The notes beneath the pieces were generated by a model. That model was not told where the DNA came from. It made no database searches and saw only the letters and a list, made by a program, of their open reading frames with translations. Made by a program: the position numbers and the translations under genes. Source: Roseiarcus sp963829505 (GTDB lineage Bacteria; Pseudomonadota; Alphaproteobacteria; Rhizobiales; Beijerinckiaceae). Taken from it: a DNA stretch of 64,000 nt. The stretch is taken from positions 1,240,001-1,304,000 of the forward strand of contig CAWHIL010000001.1 of NCBI GenBank assembly GCA_963829505.1, given 5' to 3'. Positions 34,682 to 43,013 of the stretch are shown one piece after another (positions within the stretch are counted from its first letter, which is position 1; each line of letters opens with the position of its first letter).

Positions 34682-36064
34682 ATGACCAGGATCGACGATA
34701 CGCTCGCCGCCATCGACGCCGGAACCGCGCCGGCTCTGGACAGGCTGTTCGATTTCCTGCGGATTGCGTCGGTATCGGCTGCGCCGGCCCACCACGGCGA
34801 CTGCGAGCGGGCCGCCGACTGGCTCGTCGCCGAGCTGCAGGCGATCGGCTTCGAGGCGGCCAAGCACCCGACCACGGGACGGCCGATGGTGGTCGGCCGC
34901 ATCGCCTCGGCCAACCGGGATTCGCCGCATGTCCTGTTCTACGGCCATTACGACGTCCAGCCGCCCGACCCGCTCGCTCTCTGGCGCTCGCCGCCGTTTG
35001 ATCCGAAACTGGAGGAAGGTCCGAACGGCGAGCGGATCGTCGCCCGCGGCGCCTCGGACGACAAAGGCCAGCTCATGACCTTCCTCGAGGCCTGCCGGGC
35101 CTTCCAGAAGTTCGGCGGGCCGCCCTGCGCGATCACCGTCCTCTTCGAAGGCGAGGAGGAGGTCGGCTCGCCCTCGCTTCCCGCCTTTCTCGCCGCCAAC
35201 GCCAAGACGCTGACCGCGGACGTGGCGCTCGTCTGCGACACCTCGATGTGGAACGCGACGACGCCCGCGATCACGACGGCGCTGCGCGGCATCGTCCCCG
35301 ACGAGGTCGTGCTCGTCGGCGCCAGTCGCGATCTGCATTCCGGCCTTTACGGCGGCCTTGCGCTCAATCCAATTCACGCGCTCGCCCGTATCCTCGGCGA
35401 CCTCCATGACGAGACCGGCGCGGTCGCCATTCCGGGCTTCTACGACGGAGTCGAGGATCCGCCCGAGGAGATCCGCGAACAATGGGCCGCGCTCGACTTC
35501 GACGCCGCCGCGTTCCTCGGCGACGTCGGTCTGACGACGCCGGCCGGCGAGCGCGGCCGAAGCCCGCTCGAGCAGCTCTGGTCGCGCCCGACCTGCGAGG
35601 TCAACGGGATCGTCGGCGGATACACGGGCGACGGGATCAAGACGGTTCTGCCCGCGAAAGCCAGCGCCAAAGTGTCGTTCCGGCTGGTCGGAAAGCAGGA
35701 CCCGGAAAAGATCGTCCGCGCCTTCCGCGCCTTCGTGACCGCGCGCCTGCCGCCGGACGCAAAGGCGACCTTCATCGATCACGCGGGAAGTCCAGCGATC
35801 ACCCTGTCGGTCAAGAACGAGGCGCTGCGCCGCGCCCGGCGGGCGCTCGAGGCGGAGTGGGGGACGGCGCCCGTGCTGATCGGCTCCGGGGGCTCGATCC
35901 CGGTCGTCGGCGCGTTCAAGCGCGAGCTTGGCATGGACTGCCTGCTCGTCGGCTTCGCGCTCGACGACGACGCCATCCATTCGCCGAACGAGAAATACGA
36001 GACGACGTCGTTTCACAAAGGCGCGCGTTCGTGGGCGCGCATCCTGGCGGCGCTCGCCGCGTGA
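34682..36064 (+). CDS. M20 family metallopeptidase (dipeptidase)
   Basis: A 460-residue zinc peptidase. Metal-binding and catalytic motifs are FYGHYDVQPPDP, GASDDKGQ, EGEEEVGSP, CDTSMW and the late His in DDAIHSPNEKY. The dimerisation domain includes LHSGLYGG. Sequence and length fit the dipeptidase group (CNDP/DapE-like M20). The ATG at 34682 follows GGGACC; an in-frame ATG at 34607 gives a low-complexity leader. Confidence 0.9.
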   Translation: MTRIDDTLAAIDAGTAPALDRLFDFLRIASVSAAPAHHGDCERAADWLVAELQAIGFEAAKHPTTGRPMVVGRIASANRDSPHVLFYGHYDVQPPDPLALWRSPPFDPKLEEGPNGERIVARGASDDKGQLMTFLEACRAFQKFGGPPCAITVLFEGEEEVGSPSLPAFLAANAKTLTADVALVCDTSMWNATTPAITTALRGIVPDEVVLVGASRDLHSGLYGGLALNPIHALARILGDLHDETGAVAIPGFYDGVEDPPEEIREQWAALDFDAAAFLGDVGLTTPAGERGRSPLEQLWSRPTCEVNGIVGGYTGDGIKTVLPAKASAKVSFRLVGKQDPEKIVRAFRAFVTARLPPDAKATFIDHAGSPAITLSVKNEALRRARRALEAEWGTAPVLIGSGGSIPVVGAFKRELGMDCLLVGFALDDDAIHSPNEKYETTSFHKGARSWARILAALAA

Positions 36065-36076
36065 CGGGCGCGGCGC

Positions 36077-37429
36077 ATGGCTGAGGCGGCGGCCAGGGAT
36101 CTTCGCGCCGTGCGGCGCGACCGGTTTCTTGCGGCGATCGCCCGCTCGCCCGTTCTGATGGGCATCGTCAACGTCACGCCCAATTCGTTCTCGGACGGAG
36201 GCCGCCACGCCGACCCCGCCGCGGCGGTAGCGCGGGCAGTGTCGCTCGCGGCCGACGGCGCCGCCGTCATCGACATCGGCGGCGAGTCGACGAGGCCGGG
36301 CCACACGGCCGTCCCCGAGGAGGAAGAGCTTCGCCGCGTCGCGCCGGTCATTTCGGCGCTGGCGCGCGAACTCGATCTGCCGCTGTCGATCGACACCACG
36401 AAGGCCGGCGTGGCGCGCGAGGCCGTGCGGCTCGGTGCCTCGATCGTCAACGACGTCTGGGGCCTGCAGCGCGATCCCGGCATGGCGGAGGCGGTCGCCG
36501 AGACCGGCTCGGCGCTCGTCGTCATGCACAATCGGGAAGCCGCCGACCCCTCGATCGACATTCTCGACGACGTCGAGCGGTTCTTCGATCGCTCGCTCCG
36601 ACTGGCGGCCCGCGCCGGCGTTCCGTTCGGCCGGATCCTCCTCGACCCCGGCGTCGGCTTCGGCAAGACGCCCGAGCAGAACCACGCCTGCATTTGGAAT
36701 ATCGACCGGTTGCGCGGCTTCGGCCTGCCCATCTTCGTCGGCGCGTCGCGCAAGTCGTTCATCGGCCGGCTCGTCGGCGGCGGCCCCGACGAACGCCTCG
36801 TCGGCACCCTCGCCGCCGGCGTCGTCGCGCTCGCGCGCGGGGCGTCGGTCCTTCGCGTCCACGACGTCGCCCAACACCGGCAGGCGCTCGAGGTCTTCAA
36901 GGCGCTCGCGGCGGCCGCACGAGCCCCGGCGCCGTCGCGGGAGCCTCGCGCGAACGTCGTGCTGGCGCTCGGCGGCAACGTCGGCGACAAGGCGGGCGCG
37001 CTGCGCCGCGCGCTCGCCGCGCTCGACGACACGCCGGGCGTCGCGCTCGCCGCGGTGTCGCGCTTCTACCGGACGCCGCCCTGGGGCAAGACGGACCAGG
37101 ACTGGTTCGTCAACGCCTGCGCCCTCGTCCGCACCGATCTGCAGCCGGAGGCTCTGCTCGACCGGGTGAAGGCGATCGAGACGGCGCTCGGCCGCACCCC
37201 TGCCGAGCGCTGGGGGCCGCGGCTCATCGACATCGACATCATCGCAGACGGCGACGTCACGCTGCGAAGCGACCGGCTCACCCTTCCCCATCCGGAGCTT
37301 TTCAACCGCGCCTTCGTGCTCGCGCCGCTGGTCGACGTCGCGCCGGGGCTGGTGATCGGCGGCCGAAGCGTCGGGGAGGCGCTCGCGGCGCTTGGCGCGG
37401 AAGCGGCCCGTGTCATCCCGCTGGACTGA
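36077..37429 (+). CDS. folP-folK: Fused dihydropteroate synthase-HPPK (FolP-FolK)
   Basis: A 450-residue bifunctional folate enzyme. Residues about 25-275 are dihydropteroate synthase (LMGIVNVTPNSFSDGG, DIGGESTRPG, SIDTTKA, LLDPGVGFGKT, GASRKSFIG). After an Ala/Pro-rich linker, residues about 290-450 are 6-hydroxymethyl-dihydropterin pyrophosphokinase (ALGGNVGDKAGALRRA, RWGPRLIDIDII, LPHPELFNRAFVL). The domain order is the reverse of fungal HPPK-DHPS. Many relatives keep folB between these genes; here it is absent, and the only FolB domain in the window is in the MfnB fusion at 2.9-4.0 kb. Confidence 0.95.
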   Translation: MAEAAARDLRAVRRDRFLAAIARSPVLMGIVNVTPNSFSDGGRHADPAAAVARAVSLAADGAAVIDIGGESTRPGHTAVPEEEELRRVAPVISALARELDLPLSIDTTKAGVAREAVRLGASIVNDVWGLQRDPGMAEAVAETGSALVVMHNREAADPSIDILDDVERFFDRSLRLAARAGVPFGRILLDPGVGFGKTPEQNHACIWNIDRLRGFGLPIFVGASRKSFIGRLVGGGPDERLVGTLAAGVVALARGASVLRVHDVAQHRQALEVFKALAAAARAPAPSREPRANVVLALGGNVGDKAGALRRALAALDDTPGVALAAVSRFYRTPPWGKTDQDWFVNACALVRTDLQPEALLDRVKAIETALGRTPAERWGPRLIDIDIIADGDVTLRSDRLTLPHPELFNRAFVLAPLVDVAPGLVIGGRSVGEALAALGAEAARVIPLD

Positions 37430-37487
37430 GGCGGCCGAACCGGCGAGAATCGCCCGAATGCTCTGACCGAGGGAGGATTTACGGCGA

Positions 37488-38348
37488 ATGACCGCATGGT
37501 CGCAGACGTTCACGTATTTCGAAGGCCGCTGGCTCGAAGGCAATCCGCCGATCGTTGGACCCCGGACCCATGCGTTCTGGCTGGGCTCGAGCGTGTTCGA
37601 CGGGGCGCGCGCCTTCGATGGCGTCGCGCCCGACCTCGACCGGCACTGCGAGCGCCTCAATCGCTCGGCGGTCGCGATGGGCCTCCTGCCTCTCATGTCC
37701 GCCGAGGCGATCGAGGCGCTCGCACGGGAGGGGATCGCCAGGTTTCCGCCCGGCGCCGAGCTCTACATCCGTCCGATGTACTGGGCGGAGGAGGCAAGCG
37801 TGACATCGACGGTGGCGCATGAACGGGAGTCGACGCGCTTCTGCCTCTGCATCTATGAAGCCCCGCTGCCGAAGCTGGCCGGCGTCTCGATCACGCGCTC
37901 CCCCTTCGTCAAGCCTCTGGCGCTGACGGCGCCGATCGAGGCGAAGGCCGGCTGCCTCTATCCCAACAACGCCCGGGCTCTCATCGAAGCGCGCGCCCGC
38001 GGCTTCGACAATTGCCTGCTGGCGGACGCGCTCGGCGCCGTCGCCGAGCTTGCGACGGCCAACGTCTTTCTGGCGAAGGACGGCGTCGCGATGACGCCAG
38101 CCGCCAACGGGTCGTTCCTCAACGGGATCACCCGCCAGAGGGTTCTGAAGCTCCTGCGCGCGGACGGTCGCGACGTCCGCGAGGCGACGCTGTCGTTTGC
38201 GGATTTCGAGGCGGCGGACGAAATCTTCGTTGTGGGGAATTTCGGCAAGGTGACGCCGGTGCGCCGGATCGAGACGCGCGAGCTCCAGCCGGGACCGGTT
38301 TTCCGCCGCGCGCGCGAGCTCTATTGGGACTTCGCCCATTCGCGATAG
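37488..38348 (+). CDS. Class IV (branched-chain type) aminotransferase
   Basis: A 286-residue PLP enzyme of the BCAT/D-amino-acid aminotransferase fold. The PLP lysine is in APIEAKAGCLYPNNARA, and the phosphate-binding end is ELATANVFLAKDGV with NGITRQRVL. N-terminal HAFWLGSSVFDGARAF also fits. Leucine, isoleucine and valine are likely substrates, but the class IV fold also includes D-amino-acid and aminodeoxychorismate enzymes, so ilvE is not asserted. Confidence 0.87.
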   Translation: MTAWSQTFTYFEGRWLEGNPPIVGPRTHAFWLGSSVFDGARAFDGVAPDLDRHCERLNRSAVAMGLLPLMSAEAIEALAREGIARFPPGAELYIRPMYWAEEASVTSTVAHERESTRFCLCIYEAPLPKLAGVSITRSPFVKPLALTAPIEAKAGCLYPNNARALIEARARGFDNCLLADALGAVAELATANVFLAKDGVAMTPAANGSFLNGITRQRVLKLLRADGRDVREATLSFADFEAADEIFVVGNFGKVTPVRRIETRELQPGPVFRRARELYWDFAHSR

Positions 38349-38397
38349 GATCGAGCGCTAGATCATGGTCACTCCGGGTTCGTTCGGTTTGCCAGCG

Positions 38398-38530
38398 CCT
38401 CCTCCCCCCTTGTGGGGGAGGATCGAGGAGGGGGGTCACGCCGACCTGAATCGTGAGCCTTGGCGCCAACAACACGACGGTCCGCGTGACCCCCCACCCC
38501 GTCCCGCCCCCACAAGGGGGGCGGGGGCGA
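38398..38530. repeat. Paired C/G-rich palindromes in a 255-bp spacer
   Basis: Two inverted copies of a CCCCCTTGTGGGGG-type palindrome (about 38402-38419 and 38506-38524) flank a GC-rich centre, so the whole block is roughly an inverted repeat. It lies between the aminotransferase and ModE-like genes. It is a dispersed-repeat form different from the CTCCCCGC family. Confidence 0.55.
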
Positions 38531-38603
38531 TGACGGCGCCGATCCAGGCCAACAGGAACGCGCTCTGGAAGGGCAGGACGATAAAGCGGAAGGAAGAAAA
38601 AAA

Positions 38604-39035
38604 TTGCCGACGCGGTTGACGGTGCGGCTCGACTTCGAGGGCGGGCGCAGGCTCGGCGCCGGGAAGATCGCGCTTCTCGAGGCGATCGAAAAGACCGGCT
38701 CGATCTCGGCGGGCGGCCGCGCCCACGCCATGTCCTATCGTCGCGCCTGGCTCCTCGTCGATGAACTGAATCAGCTCTTTCGCTCGCCCCTCGTCGCCGC
38801 CCACCACGGCGGTCCGAAGGGGGGCGGGGCTTCACTGACCGAGGAGGGCCGTCGGATCGTCGCGCTCTATCGCGGGGCAGAAGCCAGGATGCGGGCGTCG
38901 GCCGAGGCCGAGATCGATGCGCTCGCAGAGGCGGTCGCGCCTCCCGCCGAGCGTGAGCGCATGGCCGGAATGGATGGCCGCGAGGCCGCCGCCGACGGCG
39001 TCACATCTTCTTCCCATCCGCGCCGAACTGCTTGA
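38604..39035 (+). CDS. ModE-type winged-helix protein without a molybdate domain
   Basis: A 143-residue protein equal to the N-terminal DNA-binding domain of ModE (LGAGKIALLEAIEKTGSISAGGRAHAMSYRRAWLLVDELN, here quoted only for its key parts: GSISAG and SYRRAW). No TOBE/MOP molybdate-binding domain follows, so the signal sensed is unknown. The TTG at 38604 has an AGGAAG-like site upstream. The 3' end overlaps the convergent cytochrome gene by 35 bp, and the last 20 residues are low-complexity. No mod transport genes are adjacent. Confidence 0.8.
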   Translation: MPTRLTVRLDFEGGRRLGAGKIALLEAIEKTGSISAGGRAHAMSYRRAWLLVDELNQLFRSPLVAAHHGGPKGGGASLTEEGRRIVALYRGAEARMRASAEAEIDALAEAVAPPAERERMAGMDGREAAADGVTSSSHPRRTA

Positions 39036-39393
39036 GATAGACGATCACGTTGGCGACGTCGTCGTCGTTGACGAGGCCCGGGAAGGCCATCTTGGTGCCC
39101 GGCACGATTTCCCGCGGACTGCGCAGATATTTGGTCAGCGTCGCCTCGTCCCAGACAAGGCCGGAATTCCTGTTGGCGTCGGAATAATTGTAGCCGGGAA
39201 CGGTTCCGGCCTTGCGGCCGACGACGCCGTTGAGCTCGGGCCCGACGAAATTCTTCGCCCCCTCGCCGATCTGGTGACAGACGCGGCACACCTTGAACTT
39301 CGTCTCGCCGGCCGCGGCGTCGCCCGCGGCCAACGAGGCGGAGGCCGAGGCTGTCAGCGCGAGCGCAGCGAAAACAAGAAGAAAAGGTTTCAC
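39001..39393 (-). CDS. Soluble class I cytochrome c (c2/c550 type)
   Basis: A 130-residue periplasmic cytochrome. A signal peptide (MKPFLLVFAALALTASASASLAAG) precedes one heme site CRVCH and the axial Met in PGTKMAFPGL. GPELNGVVGRKAGT and YLKQFG are typical of mitochondrial-type/c2 cytochromes. It could shuttle electrons between a bc1 complex, dehydrogenases and oxidases such as the cbb3 enzyme in this window; the partner is not shown by the sequence. Confidence 0.93.
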   Translation of the reverse strand: MKPFLLVFAALALTASASASLAAGDAAAGETKFKVCRVCHQIGEGAKNFVGPELNGVVGRKAGTVPGYNYSDANRNSGLVWDEATLTKYLRSPREIVPGTKMAFPGLVNDDDVANVIVYLKQFGADGKKM

Positions 39394-39699
39394 GAGGCTC
39401 GTCCCTGCTTAGGTTCGTCCCGAACGGGAGCGTAGAGACAGGAGGCTTCGCCGCCGTGTCAAGCCAACCGGGGCGGCGGCCGGCGTCTCAGTTTGAACTT
39501 TGGCCCTCGACCCATTCACGACTTTCGTACGCGCTTTGGAGGCCCTTGAAGCGGACATTCCCGCGGTCCGAGTTGGCCGTCGCCGCCGATCGCGGCTCGA
39601 TGGGGCTCGTCCCCGCAAAGCCCGACAGCGCCAGTCCTTGCCTTGATGATTGCAAACTCACATATTGCAAGAGAATCGAATCATGGAAGGAATTGAAAG
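39394..39699. other. Intergenic region holding one terminal inverted repeat of the FitAB cassette
   Basis: Non-coding. It contains the left 28-bp inverted repeat (listed separately) and, nearer the antitoxin start, two ATTGCAA copies 15 bp apart (39649-39655 and 39664-39670) that could serve as an antitoxin operator. Confidence 0.45.
39487..39514 (+). repeat. Left terminal inverted repeat of the FitAB cassette
   Basis: This 28-bp sequence begins CTCAGTTTGAACTT and ends CCTCGACCCA. It matches the reverse complement of 40394-40421 at 25 of 28 positions. The two copies bracket the toxin-antitoxin genes, as terminal repeats of a small mobile cassette would. No clear target-site duplication was found. 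Confidence 0.65.
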
Positions 39700-39948
39700 A
39701 TGGCCTCTGTAACCGTCCGGAATGTGCCCGACGAGGTCCATCGCGCTATCCGCGTGCGGGCCGCCCTGCATGGTCGCAGCATCGAAGCTGAAATGCGCGA
39801 TATTCTGGAATCTGCGGTTAAGCCTCAGGGGCGGATCAAGCTCGGTTCGCTGCTGACCGAAATTGGCCGCGAAATCAGGCTGACCAACGATGAACTGTCG
39901 CTTTTCGATCGGGACAAGACGCCTGCCCGTGCAGTGAGCTTTGAATGA
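39700..39948 (+). CDS. fitA: FitA-type ribbon-helix-helix antitoxin
   Basis: An 82-residue antitoxin. The N-terminal RHH (MASVTVRNVPDEVHRAIRVR, then AALHGRSIEAEMRDILESAV) is the FitA/VapB pattern, and the C-terminal tail (DRDKTPARAVSFE) should enter the PIN toxin active site. Its stop overlaps the toxin ATG. A GGAAGG site precedes ATG 39700. Base composition is lower in GC than nearby housekeeping genes. Confidence 0.92.
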   Translation: MASVTVRNVPDEVHRAIRVRAALHGRSIEAEMRDILESAVKPQGRIKLGSLLTEIGREIRLTNDELSLFDRDKTPARAVSFE

Positions 39949-40364
39949 TCCTGCTCGACACCAATGTCATTTCCGAGCCGCTACGCCGGGCGCCAGAAGC
40001 GCGGGTCAGCGAGTGGATCGACGCGCAGCCGCTGGAAACGCTGTTCCTCTCGATGATGAGTGTGGCCGAGCTGCGCGCAGGTGTCGCATTGATGCCTGTC
40101 GGCAAGCGCCGCTCGGCCCTCCATGAACACATCGAAAAGCGCGTGCTGCCGATGTTCGCTGGCCGGGTGCTTTCGTTCGACCTGGCTTGCACGGAGCCTT
40201 ATGCCAGGTTGGTGGCGCAGGCGAGCAATGAGGGGAGCGCGATACAAACCGCCGACGCCTGCATTGCAGCTATTGCGCTTGCGAACGGATTCGTCATTGC
40301 CACTCGCGACGAAATTCCATTCCGCACTGCGGGCCTCGATGTCATCAATCCTTGGAGACCTTAG
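39945..40364 (+). CDS. fitB: FitB-type PIN-domain toxin
   Basis: A 139-residue PIN ribonuclease paired with FitA. Acidic residues are in ILLDTNVISEPLR (Asp), SVAELRAGV (Glu), QTADACIAAIA (Asp) and ATRDEIPF (Asp). ATG 39945 overlaps the antitoxin stop by four bases. The pair lies between terminal inverted repeats and just before trpF, into whose upstream region it may have inserted. Confidence 0.92.
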   Translation: MILLDTNVISEPLRRAPEARVSEWIDAQPLETLFLSMMSVAELRAGVALMPVGKRRSALHEHIEKRVLPMFAGRVLSFDLACTEPYARLVAQASNEGSAIQTADACIAAIALANGFVIATRDEIPFRTAGLDVINPWRP

Positions 40365-40393
40365 CCAAGCGGCGCGCGGCCCATCGACCCAGT

Positions 40394-40421
40394 TGGGTCG
40401 AGGACCGAAGTTCAAATTGAG
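40394..40421 (-). repeat. Right terminal inverted repeat of the FitAB cassette
   Basis: The reverse complement of this segment matches 39487-39514 with three mismatches. It starts 30 bp after the fitB stop and ends 60 bp before the trpF ATG. Adjacent bases (40385-40400) also form a short local hairpin, TCGACCCAGTTGGGTCGA. Confidence 0.65.
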
Positions 40422-40480
40422 GCAACGACCGGTCCTTCACGCCTTTGACACCGCGGGCGCTTTGGCGGAAAGAGGCGGCG

Positions 40481-41149
40481 ATGACGGCCACCGTAAAAAT
40501 CTGCGGCCTCTCCACGCCCGAAGCGCTCGAGGCCGCGCTCCGCGCCGGCGCCGACATGGTCGGCTTCGTGTTCTTCGCCAAAAGCCCTCGCAACGTCGGC
40601 TTCGAGCAGGCGCGCGCGCTCGGGCGCCAGGCCCGCGGGCGGGCCCGGGTCGTGGCGCTGACCGTCGACGCCGACGATGCGTTTCTTTCCGGCGTCGCCG
40701 AGGCGCTCGACCCCGACGTCTTCCAGTTGCACGGCGACGAGAGCCCGGCGCGGGTGCGCGAGATTGCGGGGCGCTTTGGCCGCAAGACCATGAAGGCGAT
40801 CGGCGTCGCCGCTCCGCGTGACCTCTCCCGGGCGGCGGAATACGACGAGGCCGCCGACCTCCTCCTGATCGACGCCAAGGCGCCGAAAGGAGCGGCCCAT
40901 CCCGGGGGCAACGGTCTGCCGTTCGACTGGGCGCTGGCGCGCGATTTCGCCCCGAGCCGTCCATGGCTGCTCTCGGGCGGACTGACGCCGGCCAATGTCA
41001 CCGACGCGATCCGGGCGACCGGGGCCCGCGGGGTCGACGTCTCGTCGGGCGTCGAGAGCGCGCCCGGCGTCAAGGATCTGGCGAGGATCGCGGCTTTCGT
41101 CGCCGCGGCGCGGGCCGCCTTCGCGCCCGCCCCTTCAGGAGTTTCGTGA
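40481..41149 (+). CDS. trpF: Phosphoribosylanthranilate isomerase
   Basis: A 222-residue TIM-barrel enzyme of tryptophan synthesis. Family motifs are VKICGLSTPE (active-site Cys), GFVFFAKSPRNV, FQLHGDE, LLIDAKAPKGAAHPGGNG, LLSGGLTPANV and VDVSSGVESAPGVKD (active-site Asp). ATG 40481 follows AGAGGCGG. It is directly upstream of trpB (1 bp), the usual trpF-trpB-trpA order; trpA is not found after trpB here. Confidence 0.95.
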   Translation: MTATVKICGLSTPEALEAALRAGADMVGFVFFAKSPRNVGFEQARALGRQARGRARVVALTVDADDAFLSGVAEALDPDVFQLHGDESPARVREIAGRFGRKTMKAIGVAAPRDLSRAAEYDEAADLLLIDAKAPKGAAHPGGNGLPFDWALARDFAPSRPWLLSGGLTPANVTDAIRATGARGVDVSSGVESAPGVKDLARIAAFVAAARAAFAPAPSGVS

Positions 41150-41150
41150 A

Positions 41151-42374
41151 ATGGCCAAGCTCGACAAGCCGAACTCCTTCCGCAAGGGGCCGGACGAGCG
41201 CGGGCGGTTCGGCATCTACGGCGGAAGGTTCGTCGCCGAGACGCTGATGCCGCTCATTCTCAGCCTCGAAAAGGCCTACGCGGCGGCGAAGGCCGATCCG
41301 GCGTTTCACGCCGAGCTCAATCATCTCCTCAAGCATTACGTCGGGCGGCCGAGCCCGCTCTATTTCGCCGAGCGCCTGACCGAACGCCTCGGCGGCGCGA
41401 AGATCTATTTCAAGCGCGAGGAGCTCAACCACACCGGGGCGCACAAGATCAACAACGTGCTCGGCCAGATCCTGCTGGCGCGGCGCATGGGCAAGCAGCG
41501 GATCATCGCCGAGACGGGCGCCGGCCAGCACGGCGTCGCGACCGCCACCGCCTGCGCCCGCTTCGGCCTCGACTGCGTCGTCTACATGGGCGAGGTCGAC
41601 GTCGAGCGGCAGAAGCCCAACGTGTTCCGCATGAAGATGCTGGGCGCCGAGGTGCGCGCCGGTGCACGCCGGCGCGCGTACGCTGAAGGACGCGATGAAC
41701 GAGGCGCTGCGCGACTGGGTGACCAACGTCGCCGACACCTTCTATTGCATCGGCACGGCGGCGGGCCCGCACCCCTATCCGATGATGGTGCGCGACTTCC
41801 AGTGCGTGATCGGCGAGGAGACGCGCGACGCAGATGCAGGAGGCGGAAGGGCGGCTGCCCGACAGCCTCGTCGCCTGCGATCGGCGGCGGTTCGAACGCC
41901 ATCGGGCTCTTCCATCCGTTCCTCGACGACGAAGGCGTCGAGATGTTCGGGGTCGAGGCGGCCGGGCACGGGCTCGAGGTCGACAACGGCCACGCGGCGT
42001 CGCTCACCGGCGGCAGGCCCGGCGTGCTGCACGGCAACCGCACCTATCTGCTGCAGGACGCCGACGGGCAGATCCTCGAGGCCCATTCGATCTCGGCCGG
42101 CCTCGACTATCCCGGCATCGGGCCGGAGCATTCGTGGCTGCACGACGTCGGCCGGGTGAAGTACCTGTCCGCCACCGACGAGGAGGCGCTGGCCGCCTTC
42201 CAGCTTCTGTCGAAGGTCGAAGGCATCATCCCGGCGCTCGAGCCGGCGCACGCGCTCGCCAAGGTGATCGAACTCGCGCCCAAGCGGCCACGCGACCACC
42301 TCATGGTGATGAACCTCTGCGGCCGGGGCGACAAGGACATCTTCGCCGTCGCCGAGCGGCTCGGGGGGATGTGA
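41151..42374 (+). CDS. trpB: Tryptophan synthase beta chain, interrupted by three single-base frameshifts
   Basis: TrpB makes tryptophan from indole and serine with PLP. The start (KGPDERGRFGIYGGRFVAET), the PLP lysine motif HTGAHKINN, TGAGQHG, and the C-terminal GGGSNAIGLFHP, NLCGRGDKD are intact. Between, the protein runs through three frames: extra bases at about 41659-41660 (C), 41828 (A) and 41879 (G) explain this exactly and return to the first frame. The corrected product is about 407 residues, normal length. Residual sequencing errors seem likelier than a true pseudogene because all key motifs survive. Confidence 0.92.
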   Translation: MAKLDKPNSFRKGPDERGRFGIYGGRFVAETLMPLILSLEKAYAAAKADPAFHAELNHLLKHYVGRPSPLYFAERLTERLGGAKIYFKREELNHTGAHKINNVLGQILLARRMGKQRIIAETGAGQHGVATATACARFGLDCVVYMGEVDVERQKPNVFRMKMLGAEVRAGARRRAYAEGRDERGAARLGDQRRRHLLLHRHGGGPAPLSDDGARLPVRDRRGDARRRCRRRKGGCPTASSPAIGGGSNAIGLFHPFLDDEGVEMFGVEAAGHGLEVDNGHAASLTGGRPGVLHGNRTYLLQDADGQILEAHSISAGLDYPGIGPEHSWLHDVGRVKYLSATDEEALAAFQLLSKVEGIIPALEPAHALAKVIELAPKRPRDHLMVMNLCGRGDKDIFAVAERLGGM

Positions 42375-42403
42375 GGGGCGGCGCCAATCACAACCCTTAC
42401 ATT

Positions 42404-42491
42404 CGTCATTGCGAGGAGCGAAAGCGACGAAGCAATCCGTCACACCGCCGCCGTGTCCGGGATGGATTGCTTCGCTTCGCTCGCAATGACG
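42404..42491. repeat. Inverted-repeat element of the CGTCATTGCGAG family, copy 1
   Basis: The block starts CGTCATTGCGAG, continues to CGAAGCAATCC, and ends with GGATTGCTTCG...CTCGCAATGACG, a near-perfect inverted repeat around an unrelated centre. A second copy is at 54683-54768. The form is a MITE/REP-like intergenic repeat known from many proteobacterial genomes. Confidence 0.85.
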
Positions 42492-42572
42492 ACGCTTTTC
42501 AGGATGACCGAGAGACTTGATGCTATGCTGACGCTCGTGGTCCTCGGCGAGGGCTCGCAGCGGAGCGATGGC

Positions 42573-43013
42573 ATGGGCGGGCATCCGTGGATCTATTTCG
42601 TCGCTTACGATCCCGACCTCGGAAAGGCGCTCGCGGAACTTCAGGCGCGCGAGTTCGCCGCCGGCCGCTACAATCCTGTCGAAGCGTTCCCCCTGTTTCC
42701 GGCCGATCCGAGCCACGCCCCGGGCGCGAGGCACCCGACGATCGACGCGGCCCGCCGGGCCGCCGGGGCGAGCGGAACCCGCTCGATCCTCGACATGACG
42801 CGGGTGACCGCCAAGCCCGCGCCCGGCGCGGTGAAGCCGCTCGACGACGACGATCTCGAGGATGTCTTCGGAACGCCGACCCCGACGAACGACGATCTCG
42901 AGGACGACGAAGCCCTGTTCAAGTCGCTCGAGCGCGGCCAGGGGGTGAGCTTCGTTGTCTACGCCGACGGGAAGCCGTCGGAGATCTGCTTTGCCGGCTA
43001 TTCGTATGACTGA
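42573..43013 (+). CDS. Conserved-looking hypothetical protein, 146 residues
   Basis: A soluble acidic protein starting GGHPWIYFVAYDPDLGKAL, with LQAREFAAGRYNPV and AGASGTRSILDM segments that look like a conserved unit, then a run of acidic residues (LDDDDLEDVFG). No domain is recognised. The start at 42573 is chosen because the conserved part begins there; in-frame ATGs at 42525 and 42504 are alternatives. The stop overlaps the next gene by eight bases, suggesting coupled expression with it. Confidence 0.7.
   Translation: MGGHPWIYFVAYDPDLGKALAELQAREFAAGRYNPVEAFPLFPADPSHAPGARHPTIDAARRAAGASGTRSILDMTRVTAKPAPGAVKPLDDDDLEDVFGTPTPTNDDLEDDEALFKSLERGQGVSFVVYADGKPSEICFAGYSYD

Noticed and set aside
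32768..37696. A single open frame of 1642 residues on the minus strand
   Set aside because: Only the part from 34513 downward is family-like; the rest is the antisense of the M20, folP-folK genes with Arg/Asp-rich, low-complexity sequence, as GC-rich DNA produces.
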